Below are positions 1 to 6,442 of a DNA stretch of 15,694 nt, in pieces. Location: NCBI GenBank assembly GCA_030618925.1, contig JAUXCK010000014.1, positions 1 through 15,694 on the forward strand, read 5' to 3'. The stretch is from Desulfobacteraceae bacterium (lineage in GTDB: Bacteria; Desulfobacterota; Desulfobacteria; Desulfobacterales; SURF-7). Each line of letters starts with the position of its first letter. Position 1 is the stretch's first letter. A program made the translations under genes and the position numbers. The notes beneath the pieces were generated by a model. That model saw only the letters and a program-made list of their open reading frames with translations. It was not told the origin of the DNA and did not search any database.

Positions 1-179
1 GCTTGGAAGCTTTGGATCAAGCAGAGTCATTGACAGATTTGAATGTGCCGGGGTTCAATTTCCACGGCATTCAGGGAGTACCTAAACGTTACAGTATCCA
101 CATCAACGGCCCATGGTGTATCATATTTGGGTGGCAGGAGGGTGAGGCGCTGCGGGTAGATATTGAACAATATCATTGA
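1..179 (+). CDS. higB: HigB-like toxin, RelE/ParE superfamily (5'-truncated)
   Basis: Partial gene cut by the left window edge; the readable frame begins at base 3 and ends with TGA at 177-179, giving the last 58 residues. The stretch GVPKRYSIHINGPWCIIFGW, followed by a short acidic segment and a terminal VDIEQYH, matches the C-terminal half of HigB-type toxins, whose usual ending is a basic strand, a Trp-rich strand, then 'D-E-x-x-x-Y-H'. By family knowledge these are ribosome-associated mRNA endonucleases. The toxin-first order and the antitoxin start only 9 bp after the stop are typical of higBA. The antitoxin's Shine-Dalgarno GAGG (178-181) overlaps the toxin stop codon, which suggests translational coupling. 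The start codon and promoter lie outside the window, so intactness cannot be judged. Confidence 0.82.
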   Translation, partial: LEALDQAESLTDLNVPGFNFHGIQGVPKRYSIHINGPWCIIFGWQEGEALRVDIEQYH

Positions 180-188
180 GGTAAAACC

Positions 189-518
189 ATGGAAGAGTAT
201 TTCGTTAAACGTCCTTTGAATCGTCCACCAACTCATCCCGGTGAGGTTCTGCGTGAAGATGTGCTTCCAGTCCTCGACCTGTCCGTTAGCGAAGCTGCGC
301 GGCGGCTTGGTATTTCACGGCAGCAGTTACACCGTGTCTTGGCCTGTACTCATCCAATCACAACTGAAATGGCACTTAGAATTGGTAAGTTTGCTGGCAA
401 TGGGCCAGGGCTCTGGTTGCGCATGCAGCAAGCATATGATTTGTGGCATGCAGGGCAGCGGATGAAAGCCGAGCTATCCAAGATAGAGACGGTAGCATCT
501 GCAGAATCCCGCGCCTAA
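189..518 (+). CDS. higA: HigA-family antitoxin, HTH (XRE-type) DNA-binding protein
   Basis: 109 residues, the usual size for HigA antidote proteins. The opening 'RPPTHPGEVLREDVLP' segment (about residues 12-27) is the family signature. A helix-turn-helix follows at about residues 31-60 (LSVSEAARRLGISRQQLHRV), and the segment NGPGLWLRMQQAYDLW (about 71-86) is the conserved tail of the fold. The protein is expected to bind and neutralise the upstream HigB toxin and to repress its own operon. The ATG at 189 has GAGG seven bases upstream, so the start is well supported. The last 20 or so residues, rich in Lys, Glu and Ala, look like a flexible extension. The gene converges on scpB with 27 bp between stop codons and no obvious hairpin terminator in that gap. 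Confidence 0.9.
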   Translation: MEEYFVKRPLNRPPTHPGEVLREDVLPVLDLSVSEAARRLGISRQQLHRVLACTHPITTEMALRIGKFAGNGPGLWLRMQQAYDLWHAGQRMKAELSKIETVASAESRA

Positions 519-545
519 CAAAAGGCATGAAGATGGCCGGCGTTG

Positions 546-1256
546 TCAAGCACTATTCGTTGGATTCTCCTGGGTCTCCGCCTTTGTGCCGGAGTCTGAC
601 TCCGGCCCGGAATCCGGTTCAGACGCTATATCCGGCCCTGATTCAGATACAGAGCCGGGTTTTGCCTGGGGCCCAGTCTCAGGTCCGGGTGCCTCATTTA
701 ACGCCAGCGGGACCTGGTCAGAGGGCTCGGGTGTCCTGTTGCCCATTTCTTCTATCTCTTTGAGAGAGGGGAGATCACTTAAATTTTTAAGATCGAATAT
801 TTCGAGAAACTGCTTTGTGGTGCCGTAAATCAGAGGCCGGCCCGGAATTTCCTTGCGGCCCAGGATACGTATTAGTTTTCGCTCCAGCAGAAGCCGGAGG
901 ACACCCCCGGAATCAACCCCTCTGATGTGCTCGATATCTGAGCGGATAGCCGGTTGGCGATAGGCGATAATGGATAGGGCTTCAAGGGACGCCTTGCTCA
1001 GACGGATGGGATTCGGCTGGATCAGTTTCAGCACATACTCCCGATAGGCAGGAGCGCTGCGAAATTGGTATCCACCTGCAATTTCACGCAGGTAAAACCC
1101 GCCATCGCGGGTATCATATTCATCAATCAGGCTGATCAGTCCTTGTCTGATTTCCCGGATGTCCACATCCGGGAGTACTTTTTTTATCCGGTTCACTGAT
1201 AAGGGTTCATCTGAAACAAAGATGAGGCTTTCGAGAATGTTTTTAATATTTTCCAT
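546..1256 (-). CDS. scpB: Segregation and condensation protein ScpB, with acidic C-terminal tail
   Basis: 236 residues. Residues 1-165 match ScpB, the tandem winged-helix partner that binds the kleisin ScpA and the SMC ATPase in bacterial condensin. Recognisable blocks are LSKASLEALSIIAYRQP (86-102), the 'IRGVDSGGVLRLLLERKLI' helix (111-129) and GRPLIYGTTKQFLE (139-152). The core is normal, but residues 172-236 form a low-complexity tail rich in Ser, Gly, Pro, Asp and Glu, with repeated SGPD/SGPE-like units. This makes the protein longer than typical ScpBs of about 170-200 residues. The gene lies 32 bp downstream of scpA and is last in the minus-strand unit. The ATG at 1256 has no good Shine-Dalgarno, so translation may depend on coupling with scpA. 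The first residues (MENIKNILESLIFVSDEPLS) fit the family, so the start is probably right. Confidence 0.92.
   Translation of the reverse strand: MENIKNILESLIFVSDEPLSVNRIKKVLPDVDIREIRQGLISLIDEYDTRDGGFYLREIAGGYQFRSAPAYREYVLKLIQPNPIRLSKASLEALSIIAYRQPAIRSDIEHIRGVDSGGVLRLLLERKLIRILGRKEIPGRPLIYGTTKQFLEIFDLKNLSDLPSLKEIEEMGNRTPEPSDQVPLALNEAPGPETGPQAKPGSVSESGPDIASEPDSGPESDSGTKAETQENPTNSA
588..606. repeat. 19-bp perfect palindrome inside the scpB tail
   Basis: GCCGGAGTC and GACTCCGGC are perfect reverse complements separated by one base. In RNA this would form an 8-bp GC-rich stem with a 3-base loop. It sits in the tail-coding part of scpB, 40-60 bp inside the stop codon and close to the end of the convergent higA. 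No T-run follows it on either strand, so it is not a standard intrinsic terminator, although it could stabilise an mRNA 3' end or slow polymerases. Confidence 0.55.
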
Positions 1257-1288
1257 GGTCGTCAGTTAGATCCTGATGCATGTCCGGC

Positions 1289-2002
1289 TTAAACATAAAA
1301 CAACCTGATAATACCGCTTTGAACATGCTGGGCAATTTGTATTAAATTGACTTTTGTCATTTCCAGGATGGCAAGAAAAGTAACCACCACATCACTTTTT
1401 GTGCGATCCCCTTTGAACAGTTCACTGAAGGTGATGGACCCTTTTTTCTCCAGAACATCTACAATCTCGTTGATCCGAGCCCGGATGGATATTTTTTCTG
1501 CAGTCAGGTCTATCCGGTCGTCCTCTGAAATATTTTTGAGTATCACCTGAAAGGCATCAATTAATTCGAAGAGGCCCACCTTGATAAATTGATCTTCTTC
1601 ATCAATATAGATATCTTCTTTTACAGGCGTTCTGGTAAATGTATCTTCACCCAAAAGCGATCTGTGCAAAAGCTCATCTGCCGCGTCTTTTATTTGAAGA
1701 AATTCAAGCAAAGGCCGGGTAATCTCCAATCGAGGGTCCTCTTCCGCTTCCTCATCACTATGATCTGGCAAAAGCATTTTCGATTTTATCTGGGTTAAAG
1801 TGGCTGCCATTAAAATAAAATCGCCGGCAAAATCAATATTCATGGATTTCATCCAGTCGATATAGGCCAAAAACTGATCAGTAATCAAAGCAATAGGGAT
1901 ATCATAGATGTCCACTTCTGTTTTTTTAATAAGATGAACCAGGAGATCCATGGGACCTTCAAAGATATCAAGTTTAACTTTATACTCCTGGTCGGAACCC
2001 AT
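1289..2002 (-). CDS. scpA: Segregation and condensation protein ScpA (kleisin)
   Basis: 237 residues, normal for ScpA. The N-terminal block LDIFEGPMDLLVHLIKKTEV (12-31), followed by VDIYDIPIALITDQFLAYI, is the kleisin family signature and the part that contacts ScpB and the SMC neck. The C-terminal 'TFSELFKGDRTKSDVVVTFLAILEM' region is the winged helix that binds the SMC head. ScpA is thought to bridge the two SMC head domains with ScpB to form the condensin-like complex acting on the nucleoid. The ATG at 2002 follows the trpS stop by 9 bp and has a GGGG-rich ribosome site about five bases upstream (AAAGGGGTGCG), so it is likely coupled to trpS. No SMC gene lies in the window. Confidence 0.95.
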   Translation of the reverse strand: MGSDQEYKVKLDIFEGPMDLLVHLIKKTEVDIYDIPIALITDQFLAYIDWMKSMNIDFAGDFILMAATLTQIKSKMLLPDHSDEEAEEDPRLEITRPLLEFLQIKDAADELLHRSLLGEDTFTRTPVKEDIYIDEEDQFIKVGLFELIDAFQVILKNISEDDRIDLTAEKISIRARINEIVDVLEKKGSITFSELFKGDRTKSDVVVTFLAILEMTKVNLIQIAQHVQSGIIRLFYV

Positions 2003-2011
2003 CGCACCCCT

Positions 2012-2995
2012 TTACATTTTAATGGCTGTTCTGACTTCTTCCATGGTCTGTTGAACCACCTTCCCTGCCTTTTCATCTCCTGTGTTGATAATATCATTCA
2101 CCAGGTCGGGCCGGGATTCGTAATACGCCCTTTTTTCACGAATCGGTTCAAGGAATTTTGCCAGGTTTCCGGCCATGATCTGCTTGCATTCGACGCATCC
2201 GATTTTTGCCGCGCGGCATCGGGCGTTGACATCTTTTACCGTTTTATCCTCGCTGTAGAGCTTGTGAAACTCATAAACGTTGCAGACATCCGGGTTGCCG
2301 GGGTCACTTTTTCTGGCCCGCTGCGGGTCTGTGACCATTCTGGCCACTGTTTCGGAAATTTTATCCGGATTGTCTGACATATAAATGGCATTGTTATAAC
2401 TTTTGCTCATTTTTCGGCGGTCAATACCGAGTATTTTGGGTGTTTCAGTTAAGATCGCCTTTGGTTCGGGGAATAAATTACCATATAAATGATTAAATCG
2501 CCTTGCGATTTCCCGTGTGATTTCAATGTGCGGAACCTGATCCACCCCCACCGGAACGCCGTGGGCCTTGTATATGATGATATCTGCGGCCTGGAGTACC
2601 GGGTATCCCAAGAAGCCAAAGGTCGAGAGGTCTTTGTTTGCCAGCTGGATAATCTGTTCCTTGTATGTGGGGTTCCGTTCAAGCCAGGGCACAGGCGTTA
2701 TCATGGAAAGGATGAGATAAAGCTCTGCATGTTCCTTCATGTGGGACTGGACAAACAAGGTACTTTTTTCCGGTGAAAGCCCGACGCTTAACCAGTCAAT
2801 CATCATTTCTTTGACATACCCGGAGATTGCTCCGGGCGCTTCGTAATCGCTTGTCAGGGCATGCCAGTCAGCGATAAAGAAAAAACAATCATACTCATCC
2901 TGCATGTTAACCCAGTTTGCCAGTGCACCATGCAGATTACCGAGATGAAGCGGTCCGGTGGGCCGCATGCCGCTTAGAATTCGTTTTTTTTCCAT
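2012..2995 (-). CDS. trpS: Tryptophanyl-tRNA synthetase, with four-cysteine cluster motif
   Basis: 327 residues, standard for bacterial class I TrpRS, which charges tRNA-Trp. The HIGH-type motif is PTGPLHLGN (12-20), the Trp/ATP-site GVDQVPHIE lies at about 150-158, and the KMSKS loop is at 195-199. A striking set of cysteines, C238, C260, C267 and C270 (spacing C-x21-C-x6-C-x2-C), lies in the C-terminal helical domain. It closely resembles the C-x22-C-x6-C-x2-C site that binds a [4Fe-4S] cluster in Thermotoga maritima TrpRS; cluster binding here is inferred. The start is supported by AGGAGAAGG upstream of the ATG at 2995. The gene follows the nucleotidyltransferase gene after 29 bp and precedes scpA by 9 bp. 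No tryptophan-responsive leader is visible. Confidence 0.96.
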   Translation of the reverse strand: MEKKRILSGMRPTGPLHLGNLHGALANWVNMQDEYDCFFFIADWHALTSDYEAPGAISGYVKEMMIDWLSVGLSPEKSTLFVQSHMKEHAELYLILSMITPVPWLERNPTYKEQIIQLANKDLSTFGFLGYPVLQAADIIIYKAHGVPVGVDQVPHIEITREIARRFNHLYGNLFPEPKAILTETPKILGIDRRKMSKSYNNAIYMSDNPDKISETVARMVTDPQRARKSDPGNPDVCNVYEFHKLYSEDKTVKDVNARCRAAKIGCVECKQIMAGNLAKFLEPIREKRAYYESRPDLVNDIINTGDEKAGKVVQQTMEEVRTAIKM

Positions 2996-3024
2996 GGCCC
3001 TTCTCCTATAACAAACAGCCAGCG

Positions 3025-5703
3025 TTAAATGGTCAATTTCGATGAAATATAATGTCGTGCGAATTCGAGTTCATCGTCTCTTGTCTTCAGTCGCCCATTC
3101 AGCTTGGCATCAAATGTACCGGCTAAAATCTGGCTGTAGAGAGGACCGGGTGTCACCCCCATTTTTTTCAGATCCCGACCTTTGATTGAAATACGGGTGC
3201 CCTTTAACTTTGTGAAATATCTTGAGATCGCTTTTTCAACTTTTTTCTGCCGTGTCACTGCCATCATATAAAGAATCAGTTCGGTTTTAAAATGGTGGAT
3301 CCGTTTATACAGCGTGCTGTTTTTTGTGGGCAGCTTGCGTTCCAGATCTTGAAGCGTTTTGTCTGCATCAAACCGTTCATTGGAGAAAAAATGCCAATAT
3401 TTAGGTGAGAGCTCCAAACGACGACAGATGTCATCAGATGTATTCCTGTCGCATTGTCTGAACAGAGCCAAAAAATAAACGGCCCACTTCTTATATGATT
3501 CTTCTAAAAAAAGCAAATCATGCCAGGTCAAAACTTTCCTGACCGAATTAAGTGTTGCGATCAGTTTTTTATTGATTTTTATTGAAGGGTGAATGAATTG
3601 CATAAGATTATAATCAGATAGGCGTATAACAGCCGGAGTCGGATTGTCTTCCTCGAAAATCTGGCGCAATTCAGAAAAAACCCGATGGCCGCTGAGCCGC
3701 TTTAAAAAATCCATTTTAACGGCATTTTCAATCAATCCGGATGTCAGTTTTCCAATAGAGAACCCGAACCGCTGCTCAAACCGGATGGCCCTGAACACCC
3801 GGGTAGGATCCTCAACAAAGCTCAGATTATGCAGGATACGGATTATTTTTTCTTTTATATCCCGCTGGGCTGAAAAAAAATCGATCAGGGTACCGAAGTT
3901 TTCCGGAGAGAGCTGTATGGCAAGTGAATTGATGGTAAAATCCCTTCTGAAAAGATCCAGTTTTATGGAACTCATCTCAACAACGGGCAGCGCTGCCGGA
4001 AATTTATAATATTCCATCCTTGCAGACGCCACATCTATTTTAGAGCTGTCCGGGAAAATAATAACGGCAGTGCCGAATTTCTCATAGGTATGAATCCGGG
4101 CATTTGTGAGTTTGGCATATTTTTTTGCAAAGGCGATCCCATCCCCCTCAATAACAATATCCATATCCTCATTTGGCCTGTATAAAAACAAATCCCTGAC
4201 AAAGCCGCCCACCACATAAGCTGCGTAACCAATTTCATCTGCAACCGTACCGATGGTTTTGAGAACATTGATCCGATTGTCTGGAATGCGCTCTTTCATG
4301 AGTCTGCGAACATCCCGGGTTCTCGCCGGAGGTGTTTTTTTAAAGGGATCAGGGATATCGCTGCTGGTTCCCTTGGACTGATCTACCAGGATATTCAGGA
4401 GATCCGTGCGGGTGATCACTCCTTTTATGATACCCTCGTCCACCACCGGAAGAATGCGCTGTTTGTTTTCTATAATTTTTTCCTGAACCTCGAGCAAATC
4501 CGAATCTGAAGAAACTGAAGCAAGTTCTGTGTTCATATATTCATTTACCGGCACATGTTCGAGATGGTGGTAGACCGCCTTTTCAATGACTTGCCGCGAG
4601 ATATAGCCGAGGAGGGGGTCTTCTTTGTTTTTGGTATTTGTCACCAAAAGTGCGTTTACATTATACCGGGTGAGTGTTTTGCTGGCATCACGGCAGGAGA
4701 CATCCGGGTTTATTGCAATTGCAGGTGAAGACATAATGTCAGCAGCCTGGCTCATGGATCTGACTTCGGTATACAGGATTTCAAAAAGAAGGTGTTCGGT
4801 CTGAACGAGGGTTTTATCACGAATTGAAGCAGCTGCGGCAAATGCATGCCCCCCTCCGCCGAGAGATGTAAGGATTTGGCCGGCATTGACTTCAGGGATT
4901 CTGCTGCGGGCGACAATGTATATTTTACTCCCCATCCGGCCAATGGCAAAAATAGCGTTGAAACTTTTCATTTTCATCATCTTATGGACCAGAAAGGCAA
5001 AGTCAGGTACGTATTCTTCGGTTGAAACACTGGTTAGAATAATTTCCACACCATTAATTTTGTGGTGAGCAGCAGACTGGAGCATGTCATTCAGAAGTTT
5101 CACCTGCACCGGGTTTATCTCCCTTGTGGTCAAATCAGAAATGATATTCAGATTGGCCCCTTTTGAAACCAGGAATCCTGCTGCCAGAAAATCTTTTTCA
5201 GTTGTTGAAGAAAATGTAAAAGAGCCCGTATCTTCATATATTCCGAGACACATAATGGTGGCCTCGTCAGGCGTTATCTCTATTCCTCTCTCTTTAATGA
5301 TGTCAATCAGGAGGGTGATGGTGGCACCGGTGGGTTCATGAACTTCATAATTGGGCTTGATATCGTCTGTGACCGGCGGATGATGGTCATAGATATGAAT
5401 GTCGATACCGGGTTTTTGGACAACGGCCGAAAGTTCTCCAATTCGGTTTTCCCGCCGTGTATCGACCAAAACAATTCGTTCAATATCAGAGAAATTTATC
5501 TTTTTGAGGTCTGCCATATTAAAAAGATAAACCATTGAATTCACAAAAAAATTTCTTAAATTTTTTTCATAGGATCCAGGAAAGACCGTGATGGCGTCCG
5601 GATACAGTTTTTGCGCCGCCAGCATTGAGGCAATGCCGTCAAAATCTGCATTCACATGGGTGGTGATCACCGTCAATTTTTTATTTTTCGGTTTTGATCC
5701 CAT
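3025..5703 (-). CDS. tRNA nucleotidyltransferase (CCA/A-adding or poly(A) polymerase family) fused to DHH and tandem CBS domains
   Basis: 892 residues from the ATG at 5703. Residues 1-300 form a DHH/DHHA1 phosphoesterase module: THVNADFDGIAS near the N terminus, the VLVDT motif, DHHPP at 106-110, GIYEDTGSF at about 154-162, and GGGGHAFAA at 282-290. Two CBS domains follow (about 320-380 and 385-440). The class II nucleotidyltransferase starts at GGFVRD (499-504), with the metal-binding DMDIVIEG (513-520), RRDFTINSLA (586-595) and EDPTRVFRAIRF (631-642), then a helical tRNA-binding tail. Proteins with this layout mature or repair tRNA 3' ends; whether this one adds CCA, only A, or poly(A) cannot be decided from sequence. 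The frame extends to a TTG at 5793, but those 30 residues look unlike the family and the TTG has its GGAG only one base away. The ATG has AGGT seven bases upstream and is preferred. First gene of the minus-strand unit. Confidence 0.9.
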   Translation of the reverse strand: MGSKPKNKKLTVITTHVNADFDGIASMLAAQKLYPDAITVFPGSYEKNLRNFFVNSMVYLFNMADLKKINFSDIERIVLVDTRRENRIGELSAVVQKPGIDIHIYDHHPPVTDDIKPNYEVHEPTGATITLLIDIIKERGIEITPDEATIMCLGIYEDTGSFTFSSTTEKDFLAAGFLVSKGANLNIISDLTTREINPVQVKLLNDMLQSAAHHKINGVEIILTSVSTEEYVPDFAFLVHKMMKMKSFNAIFAIGRMGSKIYIVARSRIPEVNAGQILTSLGGGGHAFAAAASIRDKTLVQTEHLLFEILYTEVRSMSQAADIMSSPAIAINPDVSCRDASKTLTRYNVNALLVTNTKNKEDPLLGYISRQVIEKAVYHHLEHVPVNEYMNTELASVSSDSDLLEVQEKIIENKQRILPVVDEGIIKGVITRTDLLNILVDQSKGTSSDIPDPFKKTPPARTRDVRRLMKERIPDNRINVLKTIGTVADEIGYAAYVVGGFVRDLFLYRPNEDMDIVIEGDGIAFAKKYAKLTNARIHTYEKFGTAVIIFPDSSKIDVASARMEYYKFPAALPVVEMSSIKLDLFRRDFTINSLAIQLSPENFGTLIDFFSAQRDIKEKIIRILHNLSFVEDPTRVFRAIRFEQRFGFSIGKLTSGLIENAVKMDFLKRLSGHRVFSELRQIFEEDNPTPAVIRLSDYNLMQFIHPSIKINKKLIATLNSVRKVLTWHDLLFLEESYKKWAVYFLALFRQCDRNTSDDICRRLELSPKYWHFFSNERFDADKTLQDLERKLPTKNSTLYKRIHHFKTELILYMMAVTRQKKVEKAISRYFTKLKGTRISIKGRDLKKMGVTPGPLYSQILAGTFDAKLNGRLKTRDDELEFARHYISSKLTI

Positions 5704-5810
5704 TGCTGCTACCTGAGGTGCCTGTCGAGACACCAGCCTTCCCAAACCGCGATGTAAAGAAAAGGGTACAAAGAGCACAAAAGCAGTCTTCAATCTCCAG
5801 ACTCATACTG

Positions 5811-5839
5811 TTGATACATGGTTATGCGTTGTTTATCAA
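5811..5839 (-). promoter_or_regulatory. Candidate sigma-70 promoter for the nucleotidyltransferase-trpS-scpAB unit (symmetric)
   Basis: Reading the minus strand, TTGATA (5839-5834; five of six to TTGACA) is followed after exactly 17 bases by TATCAA (5816-5811; four of six to TATAAT). Transcription would begin near 5804 and leave about 100 bases before the ATG at 5703. Because the two hexamers are reverse complements, the same layout can be read on the plus strand (TTGATA 5811-5816, TATCAA 5834-5839), so it could fire in both directions. This is a pattern match only. Confidence 0.35.
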
Positions 5840-5942
5840 GTTTTTGTATGCGTGAAAAAAAAAGAAATATTCAGTTTGAAAAAATGAGAAAAAAAGAACA
5901 ATTTTAATAAATTTCATTTAATAACAAATAGATACTATGTGT

Positions 5943-6017
5943 TTAGAGGGCCGTGCCTGTAATGAAAACAGGCGGAAAGTTGTCTGGGCGTCATTAGAAT
6001 AGACAATCCCCCTTTAA
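5943..6017 (+). ncRNA. Possible three-way-junction RNA with loop-loop pairing (unassigned)
   Basis: Three helices close on one another. P1 pairs 5943-5950 with 6010-6017 (8 bp, one G-U). P2 is GCCTGT/ACAGGC (5955-5960 with 5968-5973). P3 is TTGTCT/AGACAA (5980-5985 with 6001-6006). The P2 loop AATGA (5961-5965) is the exact reverse complement of TCATT (5991-5995) in the P3 loop. The wobble pairs in and flanking the helices (5946/6014, 5954/5974, 5979/6007, 5986/6000) are all G-U on the plus strand, which favours plus-strand RNA. It lies about 430 bases before pilC. It does not match the conserved cores of riboswitch classes I can recall. It could be a leader element, a small RNA or chance. 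Confidence 0.3.
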
Positions 6018-6046
6018 TGCAGAACCAAAGTGTTTGTTGTTTCATA

Positions 6047-6075
6047 TTGACTTATCCGGCGAAATGGTATAGATT
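6047..6075 (+). promoter_or_regulatory. Candidate sigma-70 promoter upstream of pilC
   Basis: TTGACT (6047-6052; five of six) is followed after 17 bases by TAGATT (6070-6075; four of six). If used, it would give pilC a leader of about 360 bases. Pattern match only; no activator site was recognised. Confidence 0.28.
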
Positions 6076-6388
6076 ATAACTCTTCCGTCCCTATCCCGCT
6101 TTGAATCTTTCATGAATAATTGACGGTGCGAAAGCCTGACGTTAGATTCATCTAAATTCCCTTGACAGAAAAGGTGCTGAGTTGTGGGGTAGGCCGAAGG
6201 GTTTTCCAATTCCTCATCCAACCAGATAAATGATTCAGCCATGGACCGAACGTGTTGGGGGGGATTGCGCAGCAGAACCAGACAGTTTCATTCCCACCAC
6301 TTTGCACCTCCGGCACATTAGGCAAGATGCAGAGTCCCGGTGGAAAAATCAATAAACCAAATAAGCAGAGGGTAGATGTAAACCTGAA

Positions 6389-6410
6389 TGGAATTTTAGC
6401 AAAAATTCCA
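6389..6410. repeat. 9-bp perfect inverted repeat just before pilC
   Basis: TGGAATTTT (6389-6397) and AAAATTCCA (6402-6410) are exact reverse complements around a 4-base AGCA loop. The repeat ends 32 bp before the pilC ATG and 22 bp before its Shine-Dalgarno. It could be an operator for a dimeric regulator or a leader hairpin. No T-run follows it, so a terminator is less likely. Confidence 0.5.
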
Positions 6411-6442
6411 CATGGTCTCCATTGATACAAAAGGGGGAAGAG

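Larger units (their letters stand above)
5704..6442. other. Divergent intergenic region, about 740 bp
   Basis: This is the longest stretch without a convincing gene, lying between two divergently read operons. Bases 5840-5940 are AT-rich with A-runs. Separately listed inside it are a symmetric candidate promoter (5811-5839), a possible structured RNA (5943-6017), a second candidate plus-strand promoter (6047-6075) and a 9-bp inverted repeat (6389-6410). On the minus strand, two overlapping open frames (6152-6430 and 6042-6242) could be a decayed gene or chance; neither has a recognisable domain or a good start. Confidence 0.6.

Noticed and set aside
513..565. GCCTAAC at the higA stop and GTTGGAT 40 bp later, resembling the ends of an integron attC site
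   Set aside because: The two heptamers are not complementary to each other, the inner arms do not form a palindrome, the spacing is shorter than usual attC sites, and the right part lies within the scpB coding tail.
5704..5793. N-terminal 30-residue extension of the nucleotidyltransferase from a TTG codon
   Set aside because: The TTG has its purine-rich block only one base away, the residues are unlike the start of DHH proteins, and a good ATG with AGGT upstream follows just before the conserved KKLTVITTHVN segment.
5943..6017. Purine, cyclic-di-GMP-I riboswitch or hammerhead ribozyme
   Set aside because: The fold is reminiscent of these, but the required junction sequences (UUUCUAC of purine aptamers, GGGACGCAAAGCC-like block of GEMM, CUGAUGA of hammerheads) are absent.
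6004..6267. CAATCCCCC and GGGGGATTG as possible ends of a small mobile element
   Set aside because: A 9-bp inverted pair about 250 bp apart is expected about once by chance in a region of this size, there is no flanking duplication, and no transposase remnant is recognisable between them.
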